A stretch of DNA of 64,000 nt from Falsiroseomonas sp. (GTDB taxonomy: Bacteria > Pseudomonadota > Alphaproteobacteria > Acetobacterales > Acetobacteraceae), in the NCBI RefSeq assembly GCF_030695085.1, contig NZ_JAUYTS010000047.1, positions 1-64,000 of the forward strand, given 5' to 3'. Both the position numbers and the translations under genes were made by a program. The notes beneath the pieces were generated by a model. It saw only the letters and a program-made list of their open reading frames with translations, did no database searches and was not told the origin of the DNA. Positions 25,277 to 34,281 of the stretch are shown here, piece after piece; position 1 is the stretch's first letter; each line of letters starts with the position of its first letter.

Positions 25277-25465
25277 ATGAGAGCCGATCCGCCGACCCTG
25301 GAGCGCAGCCCCGCCGAGCCCGCCACCGCGCGCGCCCTGTGGCCCACCTTCCTGCGCCGCACCCTGGCCGAGGAACTGGTGCAGCCCGCGCCGCTCAGGC
25401 CGCGTCCAACTGCTCCGACAGCTTCAGCCACTCCTCCTCCAGAGTCGCGGTCTGGCGGGAAATGA
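25277..25465 (+). CDS. doubtful small ORF, 62 residues
   Basis: The ATG at 25277 has GGGAGG ten bases upstream and the first half reads plausibly (PATARALWPTFLRRTLAEEL). The last third overlaps the end of the convergent ABC-F gene and turns into low-complexity Pro/Ala/Thr. No family recognised. It could be a gene remnant or chance; it is the only candidate in the 277-base gap between the Bug and ABC-F genes. Confidence 0.25.
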   Translation: MRADPPTLERSPAEPATARALWPTFLRRTLAEELVQPAPLRPRPTAPTASATPPPESRSGGK

Positions 25466-27281
25466 CGATGCGGCGGGTATTGGCCCAGGTGATGTCCTCG
25501 GGCTTGCGCTTGGCGTAGGTCGCGGGGTCGGACAGGCGCTTCTCGATCAGCCTGGCTTCCAGCGCCAGCTTCTCCATCTCCCGCTCGATCTCCTTCAGCC
25601 GGGTCCGCATGGGCGCGAGCGCGGCGCGGGAGGAGGCTGATTTCTTCCGCTCCAGCGAGCCCTTGCCGCCGCCCTCGGCCTCCTGCGGCCGGCCGCCGCT
25701 CCGGGCGCGATCCGCCAGCAGGGTGCGGTATTCATCCATGTCGCCGTCGAAATTCTTCACCTGGCCATCGGCCACCAGCCACAGCCGGTCCGCGATCAGC
25801 TCCACCAGATGCGGATCATGGGTGATCAGCAGCACCGCGCCGCCGAAATCCGCCAGCGCGCGCACCAGCGCCTCCCGCGCATCGATGTCGAGGTGGTTGG
25901 TCGGCTCGTCGAGGATCAGCAATTGCGGCGCATCCCGCGTGCACAGCGCCAGCAGCAGCCGCGCCTTCTCCCCGCCCGAGCAATTCGCGATCTTGGTCTC
26001 GGCACGCTCCACCGTCAGGCCGAAGCGGGCGAGCTGGCTGCGACATTGCGCGACAGTGGCGTTGGGCAGGGCGGCCTGCATATGCGTCAGCGGCGTTCCG
26101 CTGGCGTCCAGATCCTCCGATTGATGCTGCGCGAAGAAGCCCACGCGCAGCCGAGGCGCCCGCTTCACCGTGCCCTTGGACGGCCCGAGCCGCCCGGCCA
26201 GCAGCTTTGCCAGTGTCGACTTGCCGTTGCCATTGGCGCCGAGCAGCGCGATCCGGTCATCCTGGTCGATCCGCAGGTCGAGGCCCCGCAGGATCGGCGC
26301 GCCGCCATAGCCGACCTCGACGTGTTCGAGCGCGAGCACGGGCGGCGCCAGCTCCTCCGGCTCCGGGAAGGCGAAGGTGGTGGAGGCGTCCTCGATCACC
26401 GCATCCAGCACGGGCAGCTTTTCCAGCGCCTTGATGCGCGACTGCGCCTGCTTGGCCTTGGACGCCTTGGCGCGGAAGCGATCGACGAAGGCCTGCATAT
26501 GGGCACGTTGCGCCGCGATCTTGCCGCGCTGCGCCTCCACCTGCGCCGCGCGTTCCGTCCGCACCCGGACGAAGCGTTCGTAGTTGCCGGGGTAGTACAG
26601 GATCTTGCCGCGATCGAGATGCGCGATGCCGCCCACCGCCCGGTCCAGCAGCCCGCGATCATGGCTGACGATGATGGCGGCACCGGAGAACCGGTTCAGC
26701 CAGCCCTCCAGCCAGAGCGTCGCCTCAAGGTCGAGGTGGTTGGTCGGCTCGTCCAGCAGCAGCAGGTCCGGCTCCAGGAACAGCGCGCGGGCCAGGGCCA
26801 CGCGCATCCGCCAGCCGCCCGAAAAACTGTCCAGCGGCCGCGCCTGCGCCTCCGCATCGAAGCCGAGGCCGGCCAGCACCGTCGCGGCGCGGGCCGGCGC
26901 GGCATCGGCCTGGATCGCCATCAGGCGCTCATGGATTTCCGCCGCCCGGTTCGCCTGGTCGGGGCGTTCCAGCGCCGCCAGCAGCTCGGCGCGTTCGGTA
27001 TCGGCCTCCAGCACCGCCTCCAGCAGGCTGCCCGGCCCACCCGGCGCTTCCTGCGAGACCACGCCCATGCGGGCGCGGGCGGCCAGGCGGATCTCCCCGC
27101 CATCCGGGATCAGCTCCTTCGTGATGGCCTTGAGCAGCGTGGACTTCCCCGCGCCATTGCGCCCGACCAGGCCGAGCTTGTGCCCGGTATCGAGCGTCAG
27201 CTCAGCCCCATTGAGCAATTCCCGCCCGCCAAAGCGGATGGTGAGGTCGCGGATGATGAGAACGGTCATGCGCCGCTTCAT
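25395..27281 (-). CDS. ABC-F family ATPase
   Basis: 628-residue soluble protein with two ABC cassettes and no membrane segments. Walker A motifs are GRNGAGKSTLL and GANGNGKSTLAKLL, signatures SGGWRMRVALA and SGGEKARLLLA, and each half has the LLLDEPTNHLD type Walker B. A long charged linker with RAKASKAKQAQSRIKALEKL joins the halves, and the C-terminus is a coiled coil. ABC-F proteins act on ribosomes; this one is closest in layout to the YheS/Uup group. The true start may be four codons later (27269, MTVLIIRDLTIRFGG). Confidence 0.9.
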   Translation of the reverse strand: MKRRMTVLIIRDLTIRFGGRELLNGAELTLDTGHKLGLVGRNGAGKSTLLKAITKELIPDGGEIRLAARARMGVVSQEAPGGPGSLLEAVLEADTERAELLAALERPDQANRAAEIHERLMAIQADAAPARAATVLAGLGFDAEAQARPLDSFSGGWRMRVALARALFLEPDLLLLDEPTNHLDLEATLWLEGWLNRFSGAAIIVSHDRGLLDRAVGGIAHLDRGKILYYPGNYERFVRVRTERAAQVEAQRGKIAAQRAHMQAFVDRFRAKASKAKQAQSRIKALEKLPVLDAVIEDASTTFAFPEPEELAPPVLALEHVEVGYGGAPILRGLDLRIDQDDRIALLGANGNGKSTLAKLLAGRLGPSKGTVKRAPRLRVGFFAQHQSEDLDASGTPLTHMQAALPNATVAQCRSQLARFGLTVERAETKIANCSGGEKARLLLALCTRDAPQLLILDEPTNHLDIDAREALVRALADFGGAVLLITHDPHLVELIADRLWLVADGQVKNFDGDMDEYRTLLADRARSGGRPQEAEGGGKGSLERKKSASSRAALAPMRTRLKEIEREMEKLALEARLIEKRLSDPATYAKRKPEDITWANTRRIVISRQTATLEEEWLKLSEQLDAA

Positions 27282-27349
27282 AGCGGGCCTTTCCCGCCAG
27301 GCGTAGGGGCTTCAAGCTGGGCGTCCCTTCACACAGCGAGGCGTCCGCC

Positions 27350-27841
27350 ATGGACCAGACCGACGAGACCTTCATGCGCCGCGCCATCGCGCTGTCGCAG
27401 CAGGCCGCATCCACCCCCGGCGCGCAGCCCTTCGGCGCGGTGGTGGTGAAGGATGGCGTGGTGGTGGGGGAGGGGTTCAACCAGGCGATCGGCAAGCTCG
27501 ACATCACCTCGCATGGGGAGACGGAGGCGATGCGCGATGCCTGCCAGCGCCTCGGCACGCTGGACCTGACCGGCTGCACCGTCTTCACCTCCTGCGAGCC
27601 CTGTGCGCTGTGTGTGGCGACCATGCAGATGGCGAAGGTCGATGCCGTTGTCTTCGCCGCCGCCCTGTCCGACAGCGCCCGCGCGCTGGCCGGCGTCGGC
27701 CCGGCGCGGCGCTTCCGCACGGATATCACCGCGGTGCGGGCGGAAGCCTCTGGCCCCATCGGCCAGGGCCGCATGAAGGCGCGCCGGGCGCTGGTGGCGG
27801 AGGCGGTGGGGGTGCTGGAGGCCTGGGCGGCGCAGCCCTGA
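27350..27841 (+). CDS. nucleoside/nucleobase deaminase
   Basis: 163-residue zinc deaminase of the CDA/TadA fold. Zinc ligands are His in TSHGETEAMRDA (with the proton-shuttling Glu) and the Cys pair in FTSCEPCALCVATM. The length, the QPFGAVVVKDG opening and the C-terminal helix suggest a guanine- or cytosine-type nucleobase deaminase rather than tRNA-editing TadA. Transcribed divergently from the ABC-F gene across 68 bases. Confidence 0.83.
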   Translation: MDQTDETFMRRAIALSQQAASTPGAQPFGAVVVKDGVVVGEGFNQAIGKLDITSHGETEAMRDACQRLGTLDLTGCTVFTSCEPCALCVATMQMAKVDAVVFAAALSDSARALAGVGPARRFRTDITAVRAEASGPIGQGRMKARRALVAEAVGVLEAWAAQP

Positions 27842-27845
27842 ATGG

Positions 27846-27893
27846 GGGCCTCCGGGCCGGGCCTGAATTGGGCCTCCGGCCCGGGCCGGAACG
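27846..27893. repeat. two 24-bp tandem repeats after the deaminase gene
   Basis: Two imperfect 24-mers beginning GGGCCTCCGG (27846 and 27870) differ at about four positions. The second contains the 14-bp palindrome CCGGCCCGGGCCGG (27876-27889). Located between the deaminase stop and ndk, it may end the deaminase transcript. Confidence 0.65.
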
Positions 27894-27980
27894 GTCCTGG
27901 GAGCCAGCCGTAACCGGCCCGACCCTTGCGCCCGCGCCAAACCCCGCCTATCCGGCGCGCCACCAACCAAGGATCATCCC

Positions 27981-28403
27981 ATGGCCATCGAGCGCACCTT
28001 CAGCATCCTCAAGCCCGACGCCACGCGGCGCAACCTGACCGGCAAGATCAATGCCGTGTTCGAGGAAGCGGGCCTGCGCATCGTCGCCCAGAAGCGCATC
28101 CACATGACGCGCGCCCAGGCCGAGGCCTTCTACGGCGTGCACCGTGAGCGCGGCTTCTTCAACGACCTGGTGACCTTCATGATCTCCGGCCCGGTCGTCG
28201 TGCAGGTGCTGGAAGGCGAGAATGCGGTTGCCAAGCATCGCGACGTGATGGGCGCCACCAACCCGGCGAACGCCGCCGAGGGCACCGTGCGCAAGCTGTT
28301 CGCCGAGAGCATCGAGGCCAATAGCGTGCACGGCTCCGACAGCCTCGAGAACGCCGCGATCGAGATCGCCTACTTCTTCGCCGGCACCGAAATCGTCGGC
28401 TGA
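27981..28403 (+). CDS. ndk: nucleoside-diphosphate kinase
   Basis: Transfers the gamma-phosphate between nucleoside triphosphates and diphosphates. Canonical 140 residues starting [20 protein letters not shown], with [20 protein letters not shown] and the active-site His in [21 protein letters not shown] strong hairpin follows the stop. Confidence 0.97.
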   Translation: MAIERTFSILKPDATRRNLTGKINAVFEEAGLRIVAQKRIHMTRAQAEAFYGVHRERGFFNDLVTFMISGPVVVQVLEGENAVAKHRDVMGATNPANAAEGTVRKLFAESIEANSVHGSDSLENAAIEIAYFFAGTEIVG

Positions 28404-28413
28404 TTGGCAAAAC

Positions 28414-28440
28414 GCCCCTCTCTCCCGCGGAGAGAGGGGC
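28414..28440. terminator. 11-bp hairpin after ndk
   Basis: GCCCCTCTCTC (28414-28424) pairs perfectly with GAGAGAGGGGC (28430-28440) around CCGCG, ten bases past the ndk stop and before the convergent TetR gene end at 28461. Preceded by AAAA on the plus strand, which gives a T-run on the minus strand: a bidirectional terminator is likely. Confidence 0.7.
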
Positions 28441-28460
28441 TCGGGCGTCGCCACGTCCCT

Positions 28461-29081
28461 CTAGACCCCTGGCGGCAGCAGCCGATCCAGGATCGCCTCG
28501 ACGGTCAGCGCGGTAATCCGCGCCGCCTCGGCATCCTCCAGCCGGCACACATCCTTCAGGGCCAGCCAGGCCTCCAGCCCCGTCGCGCCCGACAGCGCGT
28601 GCACCAGCACGGCAAGATCCCCCGCCGGCATCCGCGCGCGGAGCGGCGCCAGCGCCAGTTCGTACATCGCCAGCCGCCGCCCCCCGCGCAGTTGCGGCGC
28701 CGAACCGGGCCCGGCCTGGGCCGAGGCTTCCAGCGACTTGGCCAGGTACAGCCGGAAGCCACGTTCCTGCGCCCGCGCGGCATCGGACAGGTAGCGATGC
28801 ACGCGCCGCACCCGGTCCCGCACCTCCGTCGCATCCCCCACGACCTCCGCCGGGCTGGCGAAGGCGCCGTCCAGCGCGGCCTCCATGGTCAGGGTCTCGG
28901 GCGTGGTGAAGTAGCGATAGGCACTGGCCTTGGAGATGCCGGCCTCGGCCGCGGCGGCCGTCACCGTCACCGGCACGCCACGCGCCATCAAGGCCCGGGC
29001 GGCGGCCAGCAAAGCCTGGCGGGTGCGGAGCTTCTGGGCGCTGCGGCCCGATTCAAGCGAGGTGGACAGGGCAGGCTCCAT
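28461..29081 (-). CDS. TetR/AcrR family transcriptional regulator
   Basis: 206 residues from the ATG at 29081. The N-terminal helix-turn-helix (LRTRQALLAAARALMARG, EAGISKASAYRYFTTPETL) is typical; the ligand-binding domain is generic. The gene is divergent from a cupin gene, and the shared 74-base region carries a 31-bp dyad that is very probably its operator. The frame continues upstream to 29144 but that would cross the operator. Confidence 0.88.
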   Translation of the reverse strand: MEPALSTSLESGRSAQKLRTRQALLAAARALMARGVPVTVTAAAAEAGISKASAYRYFTTPETLTMEAALDGAFASPAEVVGDATEVRDRVRRVHRYLSDAARAQERGFRLYLAKSLEASAQAGPGSAPQLRGGRRLAMYELALAPLRARMPAGDLAVLVHALSGATGLEAWLALKDVCRLEDAEAARITALTVEAILDRLLPPGV

Positions 29082-29084
29082 ATA

Positions 29085-29115
29085 AGACACTTGTCTCTTA
29101 AAGAGACTGATGTCT
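29085..29115. promoter_or_regulatory. TetR-type operator between divergent genes
   Basis: A dyad centred on 29100. The inner arms GTCTCTT (29093-29099)/AAGAGAC (29101-29107) are perfect, and the outer arms AGACA (29085-29089)/TGTCT (29111-29115) are perfect and symmetric. It starts four bases before the regulator's start codon, so binding should block both genes. Confidence 0.75.
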
Positions 29116-29155
29116 AATGTGGGCGCCGTTCCACCCTTTCGCAAGGAGATCCGTC

Positions 29156-29608
29156 GTGGCGGAATCCGAGAGCTACCACCTGTTCGGCAATGTCCTGACC
29201 TTTCGCACCCGGCCCTCCCGCGGCGCGCCGTTCCTGTTGAGCGAATGCCGTTCGGCCCCCGGTGCCGGCGCGCCGCCCAACCGGCACCCGGAGGATGAGG
29301 AGGCGTTCCGGATCCTGTCCGGGACCTACGAATTCCGGGTCGATGGCGTGGTTCGCGTGGTGGGCCCGGGCGACTGGGTGCCGATCCCGACCGGCGCGCC
29401 GCATGATTTCCGCAACATCGGCGCGGAGGAGGCGAGCATGCTCATCCTCAACTGGCCGGGCCGGCAGCATGAGGAGTTCTTCAGCACGCTGGGGGAGAAG
29501 GTGGCGGCCGACGCGCCGGCCAGAACCCCGTCCGGCCCGCCGCCGGAGGCGGTGCTGGCCGATCTGCGCCGCCTGTCGGCGGCCTGCGGGGTGGAATTGC
29601 TGGTCTGA
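29156..29608 (+). CDS. cupin domain protein
   Basis: 150 residues from a GTG at 29156, chosen because AAGGAGAT lies five bases before it; an ATG at 29117 lacks such a site. Single conserved beta-barrel: PPNRHPEDEEAFRILSGTYE (metal-type His/Glu motif 1) and GDWVPIPTGAPHDFRNIG (motif 2). It may bind a small ligand or oxygenate one. Divergent from and presumably controlled by the TetR regulator. Confidence 0.82.
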   Translation: MAESESYHLFGNVLTFRTRPSRGAPFLLSECRSAPGAGAPPNRHPEDEEAFRILSGTYEFRVDGVVRVVGPGDWVPIPTGAPHDFRNIGAEEASMLILNWPGRQHEEFFSTLGEKVAADAPARTPSGPPPEAVLADLRRLSAACGVELLV

Positions 29609-29655
29609 ACCCGGGTGCCGGTGGGCCGGCAGCATCCGGGGATGGGCGGTTGTCA

Positions 29656-29671
29656 GGGCGCCGCGGCGCCC
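29656..29671. terminator. 7-bp hairpin between convergent genes
   Basis: GGGCGCC-GC-GGCGCCC lies between the cupin stop (29608) and the stop of the small oxidase subunit (29679). No T-run on either side. Confidence 0.45.
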
Positions 29672-29678
29672 CGGCGCC

Positions 29679-29837
29679 TCAGACCAGGAAGATCCACATC
29701 AGTACCAGGATGGCGACCGTCACGCCGATGCTCCAGGTGGTGGCGCGCAGGAAGCCGCCATAGAGGCCCTGGCGCTCCGCCATCAGATCCTCGGCCTTCA
29801 CTTCGACCATCTCGTACGTCGTTGCCTCTTCGGCCAT
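29679..29837 (-). CDS. aa3-type cytochrome c oxidase subunit IV
   Basis: A 52-residue gene: ATG at 29837, stop at 29681-29679, with GAGGGTGG seven bases upstream. The protein is a charged N-terminus (MAEEATTYEMVEVKAEDLM) plus one C-terminal membrane helix (TTWSIGVTVAILVLMWIFLV). This matches the tiny bacterial aa3 oxidase subunit IV family (about 50 residues, one helix). No other oxidase genes are nearby; it sits 23 bases downstream of purN. Confidence 0.8.
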   Translation of the reverse strand: MAEEATTYEMVEVKAEDLMAERQGLYGGFLRATTWSIGVTVAILVLMWIFLV

Positions 29838-29860
29838 GACCACCCTCATCCGGATACGCG

Positions 29861-30532
29861 TCAGTCCCAGGTTGTAGGTAGCGCGGCGGGGGCCGGCAAG
29901 GGGTTTGCCAGCGCACCTTGCGCGCCCGGCGCGGTCACCACCGCCAAGTCTCCCTGCATCCGCACCTGGCCCGAGGCCAGCCAGGCGAGCGCCGCCGGAT
30001 ACAGAAGATGTTCCTGTTCCAGCACCCGCGCCGCCAGCGCCGCCTCGTCATCCTCCGGCAGCACCGGCACAGCCGCCTGGGCCAGGATCGGCCCCTCATC
30101 CACGCCGGATCGTACCAGATGCACCGTGCAGCCATGCAACTTCACCCCGGCCGCCAGCGCCCGGGCATGGGTGTCCAGCCCCTTGAAGCTCGGCAGCAGG
30201 GAGGGGTGGATGTTCACCATCCGGTCGCGCCAGCGTTCGACGAAGCCCTCCGTCAGCACCCGCATGAAGCCGGCGAGTGCCACCAGCTCAATCCCGTGCC
30301 GGGCAAATTCCGCCTCCATCGCCCGTTCGAAGCCGTCGCGGTCCGTCTTGAAGGGCCGGCTTTCCACCACCGCGGTGAGCACGCCCGCCGCCTGCGCCAC
30401 GGCGAGCCCCGCCGCATCGGCCCGGTTCGACAGCACCAGCGCGATGGTGGCCGGGTAGCCCGGTGCGGCGGCGGCGCGCAGCAGCGCGGCCATGTTGCTG
30501 CCGCGGCCGGATATCAGGATGGCGACGCGCAT
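29861..30532 (-). CDS. purN: phosphoribosylglycinamide formyltransferase
   Basis: Adds a formyl group from 10-formyl-THF to GAR in purine synthesis. 223 residues with VAILISGRGSNMAALLRAA, LAGFMRVLTEGFVERWRDRM, the catalytic NIHPSLLPSFKGLDTHARAL and the Asp in VRSGVDEGPILAQAAVPV. It begins two bases after the purM stop: a purM-purN operon. Confidence 0.95.
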   Translation of the reverse strand: MRVAILISGRGSNMAALLRAAAAPGYPATIALVLSNRADAAGLAVAQAAGVLTAVVESRPFKTDRDGFERAMEAEFARHGIELVALAGFMRVLTEGFVERWRDRMVNIHPSLLPSFKGLDTHARALAAGVKLHGCTVHLVRSGVDEGPILAQAAVPVLPEDDEAALAARVLEQEHLLYPAALAWLASGQVRMQGDLAVVTAPGAQGALANPLPAPAALPTTWD

Positions 30533-30534
30533 GG

Positions 30535-31596
30535 TCAGGCGGGCCAGCCGGCCCCCAGATGGTCGATGCGCACCGCGGCGGCCCCTTCGCCGGCCTCCAG
30601 CACGCCGATCCGGAACACGGTCTCGCCCGCCGCCTCAAGCTGCGCCTTGGCGGCCTCGGCCTCGGCCTCACCCACCACGAGCACCATGCCGAGGCCGCAA
30701 TTGAACACCCGCAGCATCTCCTCCGCCGCCACATTGCCCTGGCGCGCCAGCCAGCCGAAGACCGGCGGCAGCGACCAGGCCCGGGCATCGAGGGCTGCGA
30801 CCACCCCGGTGGGCAGCACGCGCGGCAGGTTGCCCGGCAGCCCGCCGCCGGTGATGTGGGCAGCGGCCTTCAGCAGCCCCGCCTTGTGCAGCGCCAGCAC
30901 CGGCTTCACGTAGATCCGGGTCGGCACCAGCAGCGCCTCTGCCACCGTCTTCCCGCTCGCGAAGGGGGCGGGGGCTTCCAAGGTCAGATTGGTGCCTTCC
31001 AGAATCCGCCGCACCAGCGAGAAGCCATTGGAATGCACGCCGGAACTGGCCAGCCCCAGCAGCACATCGCCCGGCCCGATATCCGGCCTGGGCAGCAGCG
31101 CGTCACGCTCCGCCGCGCCAACGGTGAAGCCGGCCAGATCGTAGTCGCCGCCCTTGTAGAGGCCCGGCATTTCCGCGGTCTCGCCACCCACCAGGGCGCA
31201 GCCGGCAATCCGGCAGCCTTCCGCGATGCCACCCACCACGGCGGCAGCCTGCGCAACCTCCAGCTTCCCGGTGGCGAAATAGTCCAGGAAGAACAGCGGC
31301 TCCGCCCCCTGCACCACCAAATCGTTGACGCACATCGCCACCAGGTCCTGGCCGACGAAGCCATGGATGCCGGAATCGATGGCGAGCTTCAGCTTGGTGC
31401 CCACCCCATCGGTGGAGGAAACCAGCACCGGGTCGCGGAAGCCGGCCGCCTTCAGATCGAACAGGGCGCCGAAACCGCCAAGCCCGCCCATCGTTCCAGG
31501 CCTGTCGGTGCTGCGGGCGAGGGGCTTGATCACCTCCACCAGCGCGTCGCCGGCTTCGATATCCACCCCCGCGTCACGGTAGGTCAGGCTGGTCAT
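30535..31596 (-). CDS. purM: phosphoribosylformylglycinamidine cyclo-ligase
   Basis: AIR synthetase, closing the imidazole ring with ATP. 353 residues starting [20 protein letters not shown], with [32 protein letters not shown] and [12 protein letters not shown], and a full-length C-terminal domain. Divergent from the DUF2066 gene. Confidence 0.96.
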   Translation of the reverse strand: MTSLTYRDAGVDIEAGDALVEVIKPLARSTDRPGTMGGLGGFGALFDLKAAGFRDPVLVSSTDGVGTKLKLAIDSGIHGFVGQDLVAMCVNDLVVQGAEPLFFLDYFATGKLEVAQAAAVVGGIAEGCRIAGCALVGGETAEMPGLYKGGDYDLAGFTVGAAERDALLPRPDIGPGDVLLGLASSGVHSNGFSLVRRILEGTNLTLEAPAPFASGKTVAEALLVPTRIYVKPVLALHKAGLLKAAAHITGGGLPGNLPRVLPTGVVAALDARAWSLPPVFGWLARQGNVAAEEMLRVFNCGLGMVLVVGEAEAEAAKAQLEAAGETVFRIGVLEAGEGAAAVRIDHLGAGWPA

Positions 31597-31643
31597 GGCG
31601 GCCCCCGATCGGGTATGCGTGAGAGACGGAAAAGGATTGCGAG

Positions 31644-32432
31644 ATGCCGGTTACAAGCATGCCGGGCGACCTGCGGCCGGCCCAGCGGGGCGGAAACAAC
31701 CACGCGCGCGTGACCTCCGCAATCCGTATGCTCGGCCTGGCCTTGCTGCTGCTGTGCGGCGTGGCCCTGGCGCCGGCCGTGGCGCAGGAGGACCCGCTGG
31801 TGCAGCGCGGCGTTCCCGCCACGGCCACGGCGGAAACCGCGGTGCTGGCGCGGGAGCAGGCGCTGAACGCCGGCCAGCGCCTGGCCTATGAGCGGATGGC
31901 CGCCAGCCTCGGCCTCAACCCCAACGCCTCCACCCAGCAGATCGAGTCCATGGTGCGGTCGCTGGTCATCGAATCGGAGCGGATCACGGCGCGGACCTAC
32001 ACCGCCCGCATCACGGTGAACTTCAACCCCCAGCGCGTGGCCGCCGCCGGTGGCCGCATCCCCGCCAGCCCGGATTCTGCGGCGCCCACCGAGGGCACGC
32101 AGCCCTCGGAGGCCCCGGCGCCCGCCATGGCCAGCGGCCCGGCGGTGACCACGGTGGACGCGATGGCCAGCTATCGCAGCTTCGCGGAATGGGTCGAGAT
32201 CACCCGCCGCCTGGAATCCGCCCCGCCCGTGGCCCGGGTGCAGGTCGTTTCCGTGGCCGGGGACCAGGCACGTTTGCGGCTCGGGCTGCGGAGCCAGGCG
32301 CCGGAGGCCGCGTTGGCGCTGGCCTCGGCGGGTCTGGCCCTGGCCCCCGCGACGCCTGCGCCCTTCGACCCCCGCAGCGGCGCGGCTTCCACTGGCGAGG
32401 GATGGCGCCTGAGCCTTGCCGGGTTCCGCTGA
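31644..32432 (+). CDS. DUF2066-family exported protein
   Basis: 262 residues. AAAAGGA lies about eight bases before the ATG at 31644. A signal peptide ([20 protein letters not shown]) follows an extended N-region; translation could instead begin at the Met at 31728. The mature part opens [20 protein letters not shown] and [11 protein letters not shown], which fits DUF2066 proteins found beside purM in Rhodospirillales. Function unknown; probably periplasmic. Its end overlaps the next gene by 17 bases. Confidence 0.75.
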   Translation: MPVTSMPGDLRPAQRGGNNHARVTSAIRMLGLALLLLCGVALAPAVAQEDPLVQRGVPATATAETAVLAREQALNAGQRLAYERMAASLGLNPNASTQQIESMVRSLVIESERITARTYTARITVNFNPQRVAAAGGRIPASPDSAAPTEGTQPSEAPAPAMASGPAVTTVDAMASYRSFAEWVEITRRLESAPPVARVQVVSVAGDQARLRLGLRSQAPEAALALASAGLALAPATPAPFDPRSGAASTGEGWRLSLAGFR

Positions 32433-33021
32433 CACGCCCGGGCCTGAAGCGCCCCGGCCTGAAGCGCCCCGGCCTGAAACCGATGCCGGGCCGTTCACGC
32501 TGCCCAACGCCATCACCTTCGCCCGGCTCTGCGCGGTGCCCGCCGCCATCTGGCTGATGCTGCACAACCGGCTGGACATGGCGTTCTGGGTTTTCGTCGC
32601 GGCCGGCATCTCGGATGGTCTGGATGGCTGGCTGGCGCGGGTTCGCAACAGCCGCTCCGCCCTGGGCGCCATGATGGACCCGGTGGCGGACAAGGCGCTG
32701 CTGGTCTCGGTCTATGTCACGCTGGCGGTGCTCGGCGTGCTGCCGGACTGGCTGGCGATCCTGGTGGTGTTCCGCGATCTGCTGATCGTCGGCGGCGTTG
32801 TCGTGCTGTATATGCTGGGGCAGCCGCCGCTGATCAAACCGCTGTGGATATCCAAGCTGAACACCGTATTGCAGATCGGCCTCGCGGCCTTCGCCCTGCT
32901 GATGGCCGGATACGGGCTGGGAACCCGTGCGCTGCTCGATGCGGCGATCTGGCTGGTGACCGCGACCACCTTCGCCTCCGGCGCCGCCTATGTGGTTCAG
33001 GCGGCCCGTTCCGGTAAATGA
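32416..33021 (+). CDS. CDP-alcohol phosphatidyltransferase family protein
   Basis: Integral membrane enzyme that swaps CMP of a CDP-lipid for an alcohol headgroup. 201 residues with the catalytic motif D-G-L-D-G-W-L-A-R ... G-A-M-M-D-P-V-A-D complete, and about five membrane helices. The only workable start is the TTG at 32416, inside the preceding gene. The N-terminus then carries three PRPEA-like repeats from a 15-bp tandem repeat. Cardiolipin or phosphatidylglycerol-phosphate synthesis are the likeliest roles. Confidence 0.85.
   Translation: MPGSADTPGPEAPRPEAPRPETDAGPFTLPNAITFARLCAVPAAIWLMLHNRLDMAFWVFVAAGISDGLDGWLARVRNSRSALGAMMDPVADKALLVSVYVTLAVLGVLPDWLAILVVFRDLLIVGGVVVLYMLGQPPLIKPLWISKLNTVLQIGLAAFALLMAGYGLGTRALLDAAIWLVTATTFASGAAYVVQAARSGK
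32434..32478. repeat. three 15-bp tandem repeats
   Basis: Units ACGCCCGGGCCTGAA, GCGCCCCGGCCTGAA and GCGCCCCGGCCTGAA; the last two are identical. They are in frame in the N-terminus of the phosphatidyltransferase. Confidence 0.9.
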
Positions 33022-34223
33022 ACCGTCCGCCGCCCCAGTTGCCGCCACCCAGCCTGCCACCGGCGGTGAAGATGCCGGCCGGCGAATTGCCGAAGCCGCG
33101 CCCCGGCCCGGCACCGCTGCCGCCGCCGGTACAGCCGGGCCGGCTGGCGACGCGGGGCGAACGCTGGGCCATGGTGATCGGCACGCTGGCGGCGCTGCTG
33201 CTGGCGACGTGGATGTTCTCGGCCATCCTGACGCCCTTCGTCCTGGCCGGTTGCATCGCCTATTTCCTCGACCCGCCGACCACCCGTCTGGCCCGCATCG
33301 GCGTGCCGCGGCCGGTGGCGGCCTTCCTGCTGGTGCTGGGGCTGACGGCGCTGGCTCTGCTGGCGCTGCTGCTGCTGTATCCGCTGCTGGTGGCGCAGAT
33401 CGGCGTGCTGGTGCTGCGCATGCCCGCCTATGTCGCCGGGATCGGCCAGGCGGTGCGCCAGGCGCTGGAGGCCGCGCAGAACGCCCTGGGGCCGGAGGTG
33501 GTGGACGCGCAGCTGCGGGACCTGGTGATCGGCCAGGCCGGGCAGATCGTCACCTTCCTCGGCTCTGCCGTGGCGCGGCTGATCGGCGGCGGCGTGGCGC
33601 TGTTCAACGTGTTCGCGCTGCTGGTGGTGACGCCCGTCGTGGGCTTCTACCTGCTGCGCGACTGGCAGCGCATGATGAGCCGCATCGAGAGCTGGCTGCC
33701 GCGCAAATCCGCCCAGACGTTGCGCCAGCTGGCGCGGGATACGGACCGCGTGCTGTCCGCCTGGCTGCGCGGCCAGCTTCTGTGCTGCGGCATCCTGGCC
33801 GCCTACTACGCGGCCGCCCTGTCGGCGCTGGGGCTGGAGTTGGGGCTCACGGTGGGGCTGCTGGCGGGGCTGCTGTCCTTCATCCCCTATGTCGGGTCGC
33901 TGACCGGCTTTGTCATGGCGGTGGTGCTGGCGGTGGCGCAGTTCGGCACCTGGAACGAGGTGCTGCTGGTGGTCGGCGTCTTCCTCGTCGGTCATATCGT
34001 CGAGGGCTACATCATCTATCCCCGGCTGCTGGGCGACCGGGTGGAGCTGCACGCGGTCTGGGTGATCTTCGCCCTGTTCGCCGGCGGCGTGGCCTTCGGC
34101 TTCCTCGGCGTATTGCTGGCGGTGCCGATGGCGGCGGCGATCGGCGTGATCGCGCGCTACTGGCTGCGCCGCTACCTGGAAAGCCCGCTGTATCTGGACC
34201 CGCCGCGCACCGGCAGCGGCTGA
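33018..34223 (+). CDS. AI-2E family transporter (PerM-like)
   Basis: 401-residue permease of the UPF0118/AI-2E family. A Pro-rich cytosolic head is followed by the usual eight or so membrane helices, with LFNVFALLVVTPVVGFYLLR, LGLTVGLLAGLLSFIPYVGS and VEGYIIYPRLLGDRVELHAV. Substrates vary in this family. The ATG overlaps the upstream stop (ATGA). In relatives hdaA often follows directly; here a 9.8-kb stretch intervenes. Confidence 0.88.
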   Translation: MNRPPPQLPPPSLPPAVKMPAGELPKPRPGPAPLPPPVQPGRLATRGERWAMVIGTLAALLLATWMFSAILTPFVLAGCIAYFLDPPTTRLARIGVPRPVAAFLLVLGLTALALLALLLLYPLLVAQIGVLVLRMPAYVAGIGQAVRQALEAAQNALGPEVVDAQLRDLVIGQAGQIVTFLGSAVARLIGGGVALFNVFALLVVTPVVGFYLLRDWQRMMSRIESWLPRKSAQTLRQLARDTDRVLSAWLRGQLLCCGILAAYYAAALSALGLELGLTVGLLAGLLSFIPYVGSLTGFVMAVVLAVAQFGTWNEVLLVVGVFLVGHIVEGYIIYPRLLGDRVELHAVWVIFALFAGGVAFGFLGVLLAVPMAAAIGVIARYWLRRYLESPLYLDPPRTGSG

Positions 34224-34281
34224 AGGCGGCCAGGCCAACCCTCCCCCCAGGGAATTACGTGTTGGGGCATGATCGTTGCGT

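Noticed and set aside
27350-27841. HGE in place of HAE in the deaminase as a defect
   Set aside because: The family motif only needs His-x-Glu, so the site is intact.
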